Positions 18,149 through 27,104 of a DNA stretch of 64,000 nt are shown piece after piece (position 1 is the stretch's first letter; each line of letters opens with the position of its first letter). Source of the DNA: Bacteroides mediterraneensis. Lineage in GTDB: Bacteria; Bacteroidota; Bacteroidia; Bacteroidales; Bacteroidaceae. The notes beneath the pieces were generated by a model. It saw only the letters and a list, made by a program, of their open reading frames with translations. It was not told the origin of the DNA and searched no databases. Made by a program: the position numbers and the translations under genes. The stretch spans positions 3,026,497 to 3,090,496 of the forward strand of contig NZ_LT635783.1 of the NCBI RefSeq assembly GCF_900128455.1, given 5' to 3'.

Positions 18149-18976
18149 TTAGAAGTCAATATTGTTTTTATAATCTTTCTCCTGCAAGTCATATCCATGT
18201 TCCGTCCCCTGATATACAATGGGATACTGGCTTTCCTGCTGATACAGACGGGCCAGGTATTCCGTCCGTTCCATCGGCTTATGCTCCTTTTCATACCAGT
18301 TATAGAATGTGACCGGATAACCGGGAGAGAGAACTATCTCGGCCGCAGAATAGAAATAATGCCGGTCCTTGTCGTAGGCTTCCAGTATGAGACCGGGCAA
18401 GCCGCACAATTTCCAGGGACCTTCCTGAAAAGGCAAATCCGGAGTATACCAGGCCACATACGTCCTTCCCCTGAAACTGGTTGTCGCCTTCCGGCACCGA
18501 TACCCGCACACCATTTTCACCGAGTCCTGCTGCATCCACTTCATTACAGGTATCTTCTCTTTCACCACCACGGCTTCTTTTCTTCCTATTTCTCCAACTC
18601 TCCCATATACATAACAGGAGTCCTTTTGCCTGTCCTTGTACAGGTATTCGCTGGTCGTAGAGATGCCGGCTCTGCGGATGGAATCCAAATTAGACACCCT
18701 TGCGTGGAAGCGCTGCAATTTCAGTCTTGCATGCCCCGGCAGAACCTCAATGGAATCATCCTGACAAGTATAGTAACTGACAAACGAAGTGAACCGTTTG
18801 CCCAGCCGAAGAATCATACTGTCTCTGTGAATATCGTTCTCTGTCAGAGTATCCCTTTTAACCAGATGTGTATAATGACATTCGAGCAATGCCGGTTCAA
18901 GTACCTTTTTCTGCTGCCCCTTACATAAGGACGGGGAGAAAGCCAAAGGAATCAAAAGCAACCACAATTTCTTCAT
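18149..18976 (-). CDS. GLPGLI-family secreted protein
   Basis: This 275-residue protein carries the family signature GPWKLCGLPGLILEAYDKDRH near residue 195 and a signal peptide (MKKLWLLLIPLAFSPSLCKG). The ATG at 18976 is preferred over 19012 because the signal peptide starts there. The family is named after its motif, is confined to Bacteroidetes as far as I know, and has no established function. It often sits beside TonB-dependent receptor-like barrels, as here, where a receptor ends 48 bases upstream. A disrupted paralogue follows nine bases downstream. A periplasmic or surface partner role for the receptor is an inference. Confidence 0.88.
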   Translation of the reverse strand: MKKLWLLLIPLAFSPSLCKGQQKKVLEPALLECHYTHLVKRDTLTENDIHRDSMILRLGKRFTSFVSYYTCQDDSIEVLPGHARLKLQRFHARVSNLDSIRRAGISTTSEYLYKDRQKDSCYVYGRVGEIGRKEAVVVKEKIPVMKWMQQDSVKMVCGYRCRKATTSFRGRTYVAWYTPDLPFQEGPWKLCGLPGLILEAYDKDRHYFYSAAEIVLSPGYPVTFYNWYEKEHKPMERTEYLARLYQQESQYPIVYQGTEHGYDLQEKDYKNNIDF

Positions 18977-19023
18977 ATCGCGTAATGTATTTAAGTCATA
19001 AAAACCAGGCAAAAGCTCAAGGG

Positions 19024-21627
19024 CTAAAACAAAATGTACGCACCCACCATGATATTCCTCGGACGAATCGTATAGCTCCTGCTTATTTTAGTGGCATCCG
19101 GCAGGAAGGTCGTATAGGCGTATTCTTTTTCGTTGAACAGGTTGTTCAGATGAAAGTCTATGTGCAGCCGTTTCGTCGCCTTATAAGTGGCCTGTATGTC
19201 CCCTAAAAAGAAATGCCGGGTATCGGTCTGGCTTATTTTGTTGGCAAAGTGTTCTCCACATACCGTAAAGCTCCATTTTTCGGAAGGCAGGAACCTGACA
19301 GAAAGCTTCTGCTGAAGCTGGTAAGTTTTCTCCTTCTCCTCACTGTCACTAATGTGAAACCTGGTATGCGAGAATCCCATCCGATAATTGACGTTCATCC
19401 ACGAAAGGACATTCATGTCGATTTCCGGACTCAGGGTGAAATTATCCTGACGGCTCTCCACCTTCCCTTCGCTTCGGAACAGAAATGCATCCCTGCGTGA
19501 CCATCCGCCATCCAACGTAAACTTTGCCTTCGCCCATCCGGTAGCCTTGGTGACACTGAAGTCCAGATTCGTCGTATTCGCTTTCTGCGGAACATCCACA
19601 TATCCTGACAGAATATACTGGTCCTGCATCCGCTGAGACACGGTGTACGGCGAACGGTTCCAGGATTTTCGGAACCTGATGCTGGAAAAGAACTCGCTCA
19701 GCGGTATATTGTATTCTATTCTGCCATCCACAGACGCATCCACCGTATGAAAGAAATCTGTCAGTCCTTCCGTCAGTGTACGGTAAGTGGTCAGCACGGA
19801 GCCGGGATAGAAGCCGGACAGACTGACCGGATTCTCCCTGTAGTCTCCTCTGGCCTGAATCTTCAACCTGCTGTTCAATCGATATTCCGCATAGAGTGAG
19901 GTCTGCCATGAAAGCTTGTCGTGGCGCAACGCGCTGTTGTCCGCCTCACTGCGATAATGGTAATAATTGAGGGGAAGGCTCAGGGTGGCGACCAGCTTCT
20001 CATCCTGGTATTTCATTTCCGGACTGAAACCGGTCTTGACAAATCCCATCTCCATATTGTTCCGTTCCGCCACATTCGCTGCCTCCAAACCGTATGAATC
20101 CAATTCGAACTTCCGGAATATACCGCCAAGACTGGACTTGAAGTCAAAAGTGAAAAGGCCACTCACCGCACCCCAACTGACGGAATTGTCTGTAAAAAAT
20201 TCTGAGGGCCGGATATGCTGCATGACAGCCGATTCCTCCCTGGATACACTCAGTCTTTGCGGCTGAGCCTGATACAAAAGATAAGAAGTGAAATTGACGA
20301 ACTTCTTCCCGTTTCTTTTCATCAGAAACAGGTCGTTGGCGAGTTTCTTCCCTCCCTCATACATATTTTGGCTGTTAGACTGATAGCCGCCCAGCCGCAC
20401 GTCCCGGTCTTTCCAGTCCAGCGACACATCCAGATTCTCCGTAAGATTATAGTCGCTCCTGTTGATTTCGGTTGAGACCTTCCCATTGAGCACATTCTTG
20501 TGAAAATTTCCGTCTTCCACCTCCTCCATCCTCCATTGCTCATTGCCGGCCGGATCATAATAAACGCTTTGGGTTTTCTTCAAGGTATTCTCACGATGGT
20601 TCTGATAGGTCAGACTGAACTTTATATCCTGACCGCTCTTCAACTTAAACAGATTGTGAGATGTCACCTGATGCGTCCGGTTCTGAAGTTCTCGCTCTCT
20701 CGACAGTCCTAATGAATAAGGTGGTGTGATGTCAATATACTCCCTCAATAGATTGGGGCCATTGATTATTTCATTGCGATTGAAGGAGTTCAATTCCTTT
20801 GAGATGTCCTGTCCCGTATTGTTTGATTTCAAGGTATTCAACGTTTGAAACCCTTTGCTGAAACGCATGGCCGTTCCTTCTCCATTCCATAGTCCTTCCC
20901 CGTCTCCGATACCTCCTGCCGCCTTCAAGGTGCCGATCCATTTCATCCTGGCACCGGATTTCAATCTCAGGTTAATGGCAGCCTGGTCGGAAAAGACAAG
21001 CCCTTCGAGCACCTTTATGGGCTGATGGTTCTGCATGACCTCCACACTTGCCACATCCTTCTGAGGGATATTGTTGGTGGCTATTCCATACTGGGTACCC
21101 AACAGGTTGCTGTTCTCTATATAGAAGCGGTTAATCGGTACTCCATTGTAGCTTATCTTACCGTCTTCCGATGTTTTTATACCGGGAAGCCTTTTCAGGA
21201 CATCTCCGATGGCGCGGTCTCCCTCCTTTGAATAAAGCTGCACATCATACTTTATCGTATCTCCCTGCAGGCGGACCCTCGGTACTTTTACCACCACTTC
21301 CTTGATTTCTATATCCTTGGGAGACAGAAAGACTTCCATCTCTTTCCCTTCTTCCAATCTCTTCTTGCAGGTCTCATAGCCGATGCATGAGAACCGGACA
21401 TACATGGGGGCGGTCAGATTTTCAGCCAATTGGATGGCAAACCGTCCATCCTCTCCGGTTGTCCCAAACTTGACAAGCTTGTTTGTCTCTTCTACATAAA
21501 CCATCACATTCACTCTTCCAATAGGCAAAGCAGTCGCCTTATCGGAGACCTTTCCTGAGAGGGTACGTGATTGGGCGTTTACAAGAAACGGAACATACAG
21601 CATCAAGAGAAGAAGTGTGTTCTTCAT
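19024..21627 (-). CDS. TonB-dependent receptor-like outer-membrane protein
   Basis: This 867-residue protein has a signal peptide (MKNTLLLLMLYVPFLVNAQ), a carboxypeptidase-regulatory-like domain at about 20-105 (RTLSGKVSDKATALPIGRVN), a plug domain with GDVLKRLPGIKTSEDGKISY near 160 and SVEVMQNHQPIKVLEG near 210, and a long C-terminal barrel ending in a hydrophobic strand (NIMVGAYILF). The ORF extends upstream by 38 codons, but the signal peptide fixes the start at 21627. It lies between a BamE-like lipoprotein and the GLPGLI genes. The ligand is unknown. It lacks an N-terminal STN domain, so it is not expected to signal to a sigma factor. Confidence 0.87.
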   Translation of the reverse strand: MKNTLLLLMLYVPFLVNAQSRTLSGKVSDKATALPIGRVNVMVYVEETNKLVKFGTTGEDGRFAIQLAENLTAPMYVRFSCIGYETCKKRLEEGKEMEVFLSPKDIEIKEVVVKVPRVRLQGDTIKYDVQLYSKEGDRAIGDVLKRLPGIKTSEDGKISYNGVPINRFYIENSNLLGTQYGIATNNIPQKDVASVEVMQNHQPIKVLEGLVFSDQAAINLRLKSGARMKWIGTLKAAGGIGDGEGLWNGEGTAMRFSKGFQTLNTLKSNNTGQDISKELNSFNRNEIINGPNLLREYIDITPPYSLGLSRERELQNRTHQVTSHNLFKLKSGQDIKFSLTYQNHRENTLKKTQSVYYDPAGNEQWRMEEVEDGNFHKNVLNGKVSTEINRSDYNLTENLDVSLDWKDRDVRLGGYQSNSQNMYEGGKKLANDLFLMKRNGKKFVNFTSYLLYQAQPQRLSVSREESAVMQHIRPSEFFTDNSVSWGAVSGLFTFDFKSSLGGIFRKFELDSYGLEAANVAERNNMEMGFVKTGFSPEMKYQDEKLVATLSLPLNYYHYRSEADNSALRHDKLSWQTSLYAEYRLNSRLKIQARGDYRENPVSLSGFYPGSVLTTYRTLTEGLTDFFHTVDASVDGRIEYNIPLSEFFSSIRFRKSWNRSPYTVSQRMQDQYILSGYVDVPQKANTTNLDFSVTKATGWAKAKFTLDGGWSRRDAFLFRSEGKVESRQDNFTLSPEIDMNVLSWMNVNYRMGFSHTRFHISDSEEKEKTYQLQQKLSVRFLPSEKWSFTVCGEHFANKISQTDTRHFFLGDIQATYKATKRLHIDFHLNNLFNEKEYAYTTFLPDATKISRSYTIRPRNIMVGAYILF

Positions 21628-21644
21628 CGCATTGTCAAGGTTTA

Positions 21645-21971
21645 TCAATGAGTCTTTCTGTCTACATATTCTTTGTTTATCACTTCCTGACTCACCAGTT
21701 TTCCATCCTGAAAAGTAAATGCCGTAGTCAAAGTGTACCATTCCCGGTCGTAAAGACTTTCCTGATACAGCAACCGTTCAAGGGGACGGTTATGCATGTC
21801 CATTGTCATTTCCTTCGCGTAGGGTTCACCAACAAGCGCCAGAAAATCCTTTTTACTCATTCCAATTTCAATCTTTTCGGAAGTGAATTTACTGTTCTGC
21901 ACTCCCCAAAGGGACGCACAGCCCACCTGCATGATGCAGCAAGTCAGCAGAACAATTAGTTTAAGTCTCAT
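21645..21971 (-). CDS. Small BamE/SmpA-like lipoprotein
   Basis: This 108-residue lipoprotein starts MRLKLIVLLTC and has a lipobox at VGC near residue 18. The following region, EKIEIGMSKKDFLALVGEPY, resembles the BamE/SmpA fold signature (I..GM...V...LG.P). BamE is part of the barrel assembly machine, but many short proteins share the fold and this copy sits in a receptor cluster, so I do not claim it is the Bam subunit. A more upstream ATG at 21986 is possible. It ends 17 bases before the receptor gene. Confidence 0.65.
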   Translation of the reverse strand: MRLKLIVLLTCCIMQVGCASLWGVQNSKFTSEKIEIGMSKKDFLALVGEPYAKEMTMDMHNRPLERLLYQESLYDREWYTLTTAFTFQDGKLVSQEVINKEYVDRKTH

Positions 21972-22056
21972 ATTATATAAATTCATCTGTAATCCTTTAT
22001 GGGTAAGATTCTGTGTCTAATTTATATGTTTATTTTGGAATAAAAAGAATACGAGT

Positions 22057-22587
22057 TCACTTTTTATCTTTCTTAAAAATTGGTCTTATATATTTCTTGA
22101 AGATTTTGTCCACTTCAATGGGTGTGGAGTTATTCAGCATATCGTACATTCTGCCCGTGGAAGGTCTCAGGGTATGCCCGTAATCTGTCTGAATCTTTTT
22201 GCTCAGGTCCGGACCCTCATTCATAATGAGTTCTGGAGGACGGCCTTCCATGGTTACATCATATACAGGGTCCTCTCCCCGCTTTGTCCAGATAGAATAA
22301 GGACACATACGGATATATCCCTTTGGCTTCCTCACCATAAAGGTGTCTGTCAAACTTCGGGGGATACCTCTTTCGAATGGGTTGTCCACTTCCATCCATT
22401 TCTTTTCCAACGGAGCTTCCAGAGGCTTGTTATAATGCTCCATATTCTCTGGAAGGAAGTCAAACTGAATGTGCTTTATCGCTTCCTCATTCAGCTTGAT
22501 TTCCTTGTCTTCCTTTTGCTGGCCCATTGCCGGTATCACTCCCAGCAAAAAGGAATTCAAAACCATATATCGTTGGATACTGTTCAT
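22057..22587 (-). CDS. Secreted protein of unknown function
   Basis: This 176-residue protein has a weak signal peptide (MNSIQRYMVLNSFLLGVIPAMGQ) and a basic C-terminus (KKYIRPIFKKDKK). Parts such as YIRMCPYSIWTKRGEDPVYD and GPDLSKKIQTDYGHTLR have no motif I can name with confidence; it may belong to the Bacteroidetes DUF4858 group, but this is from memory and unverified. It lies ten bases downstream of a receptor gene and 85 bases before the BamE-like gene, so it probably belongs to the same transcript. Confidence 0.6.
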   Translation of the reverse strand: MNSIQRYMVLNSFLLGVIPAMGQQKEDKEIKLNEEAIKHIQFDFLPENMEHYNKPLEAPLEKKWMEVDNPFERGIPRSLTDTFMVRKPKGYIRMCPYSIWTKRGEDPVYDVTMEGRPPELIMNEGPDLSKKIQTDYGHTLRPSTGRMYDMLNNSTPIEVDKIFKKYIRPIFKKDKK

Positions 22588-22597
22588 TCGTCGTTTT

Positions 22598-24922
22598 CTA
22601 TTGATTACCCATATTCAATCGCGACATTTCACTTTCAGCCGCACTCTGGTTGTTCATTGTCCGTTCGGTACGGAAACGGTAGGTGATTGTAAAGCCGATT
22701 TTCCGTGTGTCTTCCTTTCCTACACTGTACATGATAATATCATTCAGACGGGCTGAAGCACGTGTATTGTTCTTGTTGAAGATGTCGTACCCATCCAGCG
22801 AAAGTTGAAGCCTGTCATTCAGGAACGATTTCTTCAGGCTCAGGTTGAAGGAGGTATAACTCTTCGATTCGTACAACTGATAATATCCTTTGGACCCATA
22901 ATTAAAATCGGCAGACAACAGGAATCCGGCAGGAAGTGTGAAACTGTTGTTGAAGTTCAGCATTACCAGCGGGCGTCCTGCTTTCAGGGTAGTTCCATCC
23001 GGGCCGGGGTAATGGAAGAAAGTCTTCATGCAGGTCAGCGTGAGGGAAGGCATCCACCACTTCACAGGATATTGCACATTGACCATACCCGTCAAATTGT
23101 GCATTTTATCGAAATTATCCATGTAGCTGACCGTCACCGCCGAGTTTCCCGGCATACTGTAGAAAGCCGTAACCAGCGGATTGCGGGTAAGGGTATAATT
23201 CAAATTCAGGAACAGAAACTTATAAAACAGCATATAGTTCAGGTCGTGAGTCAGGGCCTGCTTCAGATAAAGATTTCCTTTCTGATAGGTAAACCGGTCT
23301 GTGTACACCGCGTTGTCGTTCATCATATCAAACGGCGGACGTTCCGTATGAATGGAGTAAGTTAGGGACTGTTGCAGCTTCTCCGTATTATAACCCAGCG
23401 ATACAGAGGGCAGTAGATTGTGATAAGTCTGGTCCTGGCTCTTGTTTTCATGAGTTTCTTTCAGGTCACTCCGTATCTGTTCGTAGCGCAAGCCTGCCCC
23501 CAACGACAGATTCTTCCAGGTATAATCGTATGACAGGTAGACCGAATTCTTCATCTCCGTATTACGTGTACGGCCATTATTCAACGCACGGACATATTCT
23601 ATATAGTCGGTTCCGCTGGTGTGGCTGAAATCGTAACCGAGGCTGAAAGTTCCCGCCTTCTCCGTTTCATACGACAAGGAGAACTTGGCCGCAAACAAAT
23701 CCCAGTCTGCCTTGCGGTAATAGTCCATAGAGGTTTCCGAACGGTCACTTTCCCATTCACGGATATTACCCTGGCTGCGGTCGGTCTTATGAAGATAATC
23801 TCCGTATACGTTCATCCTCCAGCCGTTCTCCCAGTCGTTTGTATAATACAGATTAAGATGGTTGCTGACCGACTTGTCACCCACCTCACCGAGATTCCTG
23901 ATGAAGGTAGAAACTCCTTTGTCTGGTATCATGGAAAGGGTATCGTTCGAGAAGGTGTTACCCTGACTGTATTTGCCTTCATATTTCAATCCGATTTCCG
24001 ATTCCGGCGAAAAATGATAAGATACCCCTCCCGTATAGGCATGACTTTCTTGAAAGATGCGCTTCCGGTTCAGGTTGGTCAGGTTCCAGACAGTGTCACT
24101 TTGGGTCTGCTGGTAAATGTCAAGATCCGAATCCTTCTTTCCACGGTTATAATTGTAGGAGAGAAAGAAATCCCAGTTCTTATCGTTGTAACTTCCGTTC
24201 ATCTGATAATTCTGACTGAAATGCGTTCCCTGCAACAGATTCCCCTTGACATTAAAGGCCAGTCCTTCTCCCAGCCGTTTGGTCTTGATTTCAATCACCG
24301 CCCGCTGCTCTGAATGATAGTGCACACCTGTATTCGTAACCAGCTTGACGGATTGAATCTGGTCGATAGCCAGATTATCCAGTTCGGTCCGGTCTGTCAC
24401 CTCCCTGCCGTTGAGATAATAAGTGGGCGTTCCCTTCCCGATTACTTCAATGTCGCTGCCCCGCTGCTGTATGCCCGGTAGCTTACAAAGCAGGTCATTC
24501 AGTGTGGTTTCTTTAGCGAGAATCGTATTCGGCACATCGGCTATGAGTCCATCCCGGTCCAGCTTGAAAGGCTTTTTGTATGCGGTCACTTCCACTCCTT
24601 CCAGCTCCGTCTGTGCCACTTCCATCCGCACCACAGGCAAAGTTAGATTCGCGCTGATTTGAATATTCTTATACTGTGTCTTATAACCGAGATAAGAATA
24701 GCGGATAAGATAGTCGCCCCCGGCAAGCGATGTGCTGTATATCCCGCAAGAGTCGGATACTGCTCCGCTGACAAGGGTGCTGTCCGTCTGGTTCAGGAAT
24801 GCCACATTCACCATCGGCATCACTGCATTCTCTGAGTCCATGATTTTTCCTTTGACAGCATACTGGCTGTAAGCCGGCAGCAAAATCAGGCTGGCTATTA
24901 TAGTAAAAAATGACTTTTTCAT
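22598..24922 (-). CDS. TonB-dependent receptor-like barrel (outer membrane beta-barrel family)
   Basis: This 774-residue protein resembles the PF14905-type outer membrane barrel family. It has a signal peptide (MKKSFFTIIASLILLPAYSQ), a carboxypeptidase-regulatory-like domain (YAVKGKIMDSENAVMPMVN) to about 110, a plug with LNDLLCKLPGIQQRGSDIEV near 145 and YYLNGREVTDRTEL near 170, and a large barrel. The end (KIGFTITYRF, then a polar tail) continues past the usual final aromatic strand by about 25 residues, which is unusual for a barrel. It follows the TlpA-like gene by eight bases. The ligand is unknown. Confidence 0.83.
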   Translation of the reverse strand: MKKSFFTIIASLILLPAYSQYAVKGKIMDSENAVMPMVNVAFLNQTDSTLVSGAVSDSCGIYSTSLAGGDYLIRYSYLGYKTQYKNIQISANLTLPVVRMEVAQTELEGVEVTAYKKPFKLDRDGLIADVPNTILAKETTLNDLLCKLPGIQQRGSDIEVIGKGTPTYYLNGREVTDRTELDNLAIDQIQSVKLVTNTGVHYHSEQRAVIEIKTKRLGEGLAFNVKGNLLQGTHFSQNYQMNGSYNDKNWDFFLSYNYNRGKKDSDLDIYQQTQSDTVWNLTNLNRKRIFQESHAYTGGVSYHFSPESEIGLKYEGKYSQGNTFSNDTLSMIPDKGVSTFIRNLGEVGDKSVSNHLNLYYTNDWENGWRMNVYGDYLHKTDRSQGNIREWESDRSETSMDYYRKADWDLFAAKFSLSYETEKAGTFSLGYDFSHTSGTDYIEYVRALNNGRTRNTEMKNSVYLSYDYTWKNLSLGAGLRYEQIRSDLKETHENKSQDQTYHNLLPSVSLGYNTEKLQQSLTYSIHTERPPFDMMNDNAVYTDRFTYQKGNLYLKQALTHDLNYMLFYKFLFLNLNYTLTRNPLVTAFYSMPGNSAVTVSYMDNFDKMHNLTGMVNVQYPVKWWMPSLTLTCMKTFFHYPGPDGTTLKAGRPLVMLNFNNSFTLPAGFLLSADFNYGSKGYYQLYESKSYTSFNLSLKKSFLNDRLQLSLDGYDIFNKNNTRASARLNDIIMYSVGKEDTRKIGFTITYRFRTERTMNNQSAAESEMSRLNMGNQ

Positions 24923-24930
24923 GAATTAAA

Positions 24931-26034
24931 TCAAGACTTGCTATTGGCCAGCTCCTCCAATTTCTTTTTCAATAATCCATTGTGAAGCTGGTTTGCCACA
25001 ATCTCCCCGTTACTATTAATCAGAATACCATGCGGTATGCCGGAGAAAGGAAAATTCTCTTTCACCCTTTGACCTTCCGTTGTATCAATCAGAGAATTAA
25101 ACTTTATCTGATATTTTTTCATGGCCGACTGAAATTCATCCCTGTTCTTGTCTATCGAAATCAGAAGGATATCCAGTCCTTTTTCCTTATACTGGCTGTA
25201 TGTCTTTTCCAGTTCAGGAAACTCTGCAATACAGGGAGCACAGCCGGAAGACCATAGGTCAATATACAAGTATCCGTTTTGAGGAATAAACGAGGAAAGC
25301 TTCCTTCTTACTCCATCGACATCCGGAAATTCCATATCCTTTATCTTCGTACCAATCTTGGCATCCAGCTCCTTCTGTTTCCGGTCCATATCCAGGCGAA
25401 GCTCATAGTACCATTGTACTTTTTTGTCGGCTTTCACTTCTTCCGGCAGCGTAGGATAGGTTTCGAGGAAATGAGGGTCATACACAGAACCGATTTCATT
25501 GACAAATACAGTCCTGCCCACAATATTGTGTATATTATCAAGCTGGAACTTTACTTTATACTCGGTGTAGACCTGCGCCAGAGAATCATACACCGATGTA
25601 TCCGGATTGTCTTTTCCTTCTATGCTCCTGCGGTATTCCCTCTCTCCCATTTTTTCGATTCTACTGGTTTCTGTCAGGTAACCGTTGTAAAGGTCATTCA
25701 TGGGTGTGCCCGATACATGAAAAGCTGAGTCAAATGCTATTTTTACCGTCCCTTTTTCGGGAAACAACATTCCCCTCACTGGATTCAGCGTGTCATTGAC
25801 TGAGAGATAATAGGCCATCTCAGCATTCTCTTTTAAGCTAAAATTAAATTTTCCATGAAGTAAGGTATCACGACCTACAATAATCGCAGAATCATTCTGA
25901 AGATAATATAACTCTACGGGAGTTCCATCAGCACAATCTTGGCATACACCTTCGATATTTACTACTTGGTGATTTTCACAACCTGCCGTGACGATAGCCC
26001 ACACGACAGCCCAAAAGAGATTGACAGACTTCAT
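24931..26034 (-). CDS. TlpA-like thioredoxin lipoprotein (DUF4369-type N-terminus)
   Basis: This 367-residue protein has a lipoprotein signal with the lipid Cys near residue 19 (VTAGCEN), an N-terminal beta domain of the DUF4369 kind to about 220, and a C-terminal thioredoxin fold. The redox motif is SSGCAPCIAEFPELEK with CAPC, and the cis-proline loop is SGIPHGILIN. Such proteins act as periplasmic thiol-disulfide oxidoreductases. It heads an operon with two barrel receptors, behind a -7 box and a palindrome at 26063-26082. A link to disulfide maturation of envelope proteins in this operon is an inference. Confidence 0.88.
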   Translation of the reverse strand: MKSVNLFWAVVWAIVTAGCENHQVVNIEGVCQDCADGTPVELYYLQNDSAIIVGRDTLLHGKFNFSLKENAEMAYYLSVNDTLNPVRGMLFPEKGTVKIAFDSAFHVSGTPMNDLYNGYLTETSRIEKMGEREYRRSIEGKDNPDTSVYDSLAQVYTEYKVKFQLDNIHNIVGRTVFVNEIGSVYDPHFLETYPTLPEEVKADKKVQWYYELRLDMDRKQKELDAKIGTKIKDMEFPDVDGVRRKLSSFIPQNGYLYIDLWSSGCAPCIAEFPELEKTYSQYKEKGLDILLISIDKNRDEFQSAMKKYQIKFNSLIDTTEGQRVKENFPFSGIPHGILINSNGEIVANQLHNGLLKKKLEELANSKS

Positions 26035-26062
26035 TATAAAATATGATTTTAAGAACTGTCCT

Positions 26063-26082
26063 CAAAAGTAGATATTATCTAC
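26063..26082 (-). promoter_or_regulatory. -7 box with overlapping perfect palindrome (operator candidate)
   Basis: The minus strand reads TACTTTTG at 26063-26070, matching TAnnTTTG, 29 bases before the TlpA-like start codon. Overlapping its upstream edge is the perfect dyad GTAGATA-T-TATCTAC (26068-26082), placed between the expected -7 and -33 elements. A dimeric repressor could bind here. The regulator is unknown. Confidence 0.55.
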
Positions 26083-26156
26083 GGAATGCCAGTCCACACG
26101 TCTCCTAAATTATCCTTTCAACAAACGATTAATGTTTAATGAATCACAAAAAGCTT

Positions 26157-26930
26157 TTATTTGTGGATGATACTCCGCATCCCCTCATAAAACAAGCCTC
26201 CCACGTCTACCCCTAACTTGAACTTTTTGAATTTATAAGAAGGCACCACTACCGGCATCGTTTCCCATCCTGTCCGTGAATCATAAAACCTTTGTACCCC
26301 TACATCCACTCCCAAACGCTCTGTAAAGTCGTAGCCTATGGTGGCTCCATAATAGGTATTGTTGAAATTGTATCTGTTATCCGGACTATAGGCACCAAAT
26401 ATCGTCAGATGGAATTTATCCATGGGACGAAACGTCATAGCACCAGACACCCCGAACGACTGACCGATACTATAAGGTAAAGTATATTTTGTGGCATTGA
26501 TTCCCGCATACACCTCCAAAAAATCATTGATTTGCCGCTGGTACACCCACCCCAGCCGATTCACCCTACCGATACCAGGCAAGGTAGTCTGCATACCTTC
26601 CCCATAGAAATAAGGGGCAAACCGCCCGTATGCCTGATAGTCTCCCAAAAACATGGGAGAAGGGTTCACATAATAGGACGGGATGTAAAAAGGTTTCTTC
26701 AACTTAGGATCAAAGTTTCCTGCTGAATCCGGCTTTATTTCCAGATTTTCTCCATGCCCCTTTATTTTCACTCTATCCATGGACGGGTCAATGGACAGGA
26801 GTCCCTCACCCCCATCTTTTCCCAACCCTGCATCAAGTTTTATCGTATCTTTTTTGATACTTTCTTGTCCGAAAACCTGCGTACAGGACAGTCCTAAAAG
26901 CATAAGAAACACAAGTACCGATTTCATCAT
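26157..26930 (-). CDS. Exported beta-rich protein of unknown function
   Basis: This 257-residue protein has a signal peptide (MMKSVLVFLMLLGLSCTQVFGQ). Residues 23-75 are polar and low in structure; the rest shows repeating barrel-like strands such as FLEVYAGINATKYTLPYSIG, FHLTIFGAYSPDNRYNF and LGVDVGVQRFYDSRTGW. The strand pattern suggests an outer-membrane or periplasmic barrel, but the chain ends with SIIHK rather than an aromatic residue. I recognise no family. It lies 18 bases after the small lipoprotein and seems to end the sigma-FecR transcript, since a new promoter follows at 26063. Confidence 0.65.
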   Translation of the reverse strand: MMKSVLVFLMLLGLSCTQVFGQESIKKDTIKLDAGLGKDGGEGLLSIDPSMDRVKIKGHGENLEIKPDSAGNFDPKLKKPFYIPSYYVNPSPMFLGDYQAYGRFAPYFYGEGMQTTLPGIGRVNRLGWVYQRQINDFLEVYAGINATKYTLPYSIGQSFGVSGAMTFRPMDKFHLTIFGAYSPDNRYNFNNTYYGATIGYDFTERLGVDVGVQRFYDSRTGWETMPVVVPSYKFKKFKLGVDVGGLFYEGMRSIIHK

Positions 26931-26948
26931 TCAAACATTTAAAAGCAA

Positions 26949-27077
26949 TCACTTCAAAGTTACTTTAATTTTTTCATTCTGGCTATATGGATTGCAGGTT
27001 AAACTTGCACAACTGGATAAAAAAAGAATTACAGCGCCCCATATCAATACAAATCCTATTTTACTTTTATTTTTCAT
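26949..27077 (-). CDS. Very small lipoprotein (42 residues)
   Basis: A 42-codon frame encodes a complete lipoprotein: a basic start MKNKSKIGF, a hydrophobic stretch VLIWGAVILFL and a lipobox LSSC at residues 20-23, followed by about 19 residues ending KVTLK. It fits tightly between two genes, 27 bases after the barrel gene and 18 bases before the next, in the same direction. The lipobox and spacing support a real gene. No function can be proposed; such tiny lipoproteins can be entericidin-like or accessory parts of neighbouring barrels. Confidence 0.6.
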   Translation of the reverse strand: MKNKSKIGFVLIWGAVILFLSSCASLTCNPYSQNEKIKVTLK

Positions 27078-27104
27078 TGCAGTTACCATTTACGGAGCGG
27101 ATAA

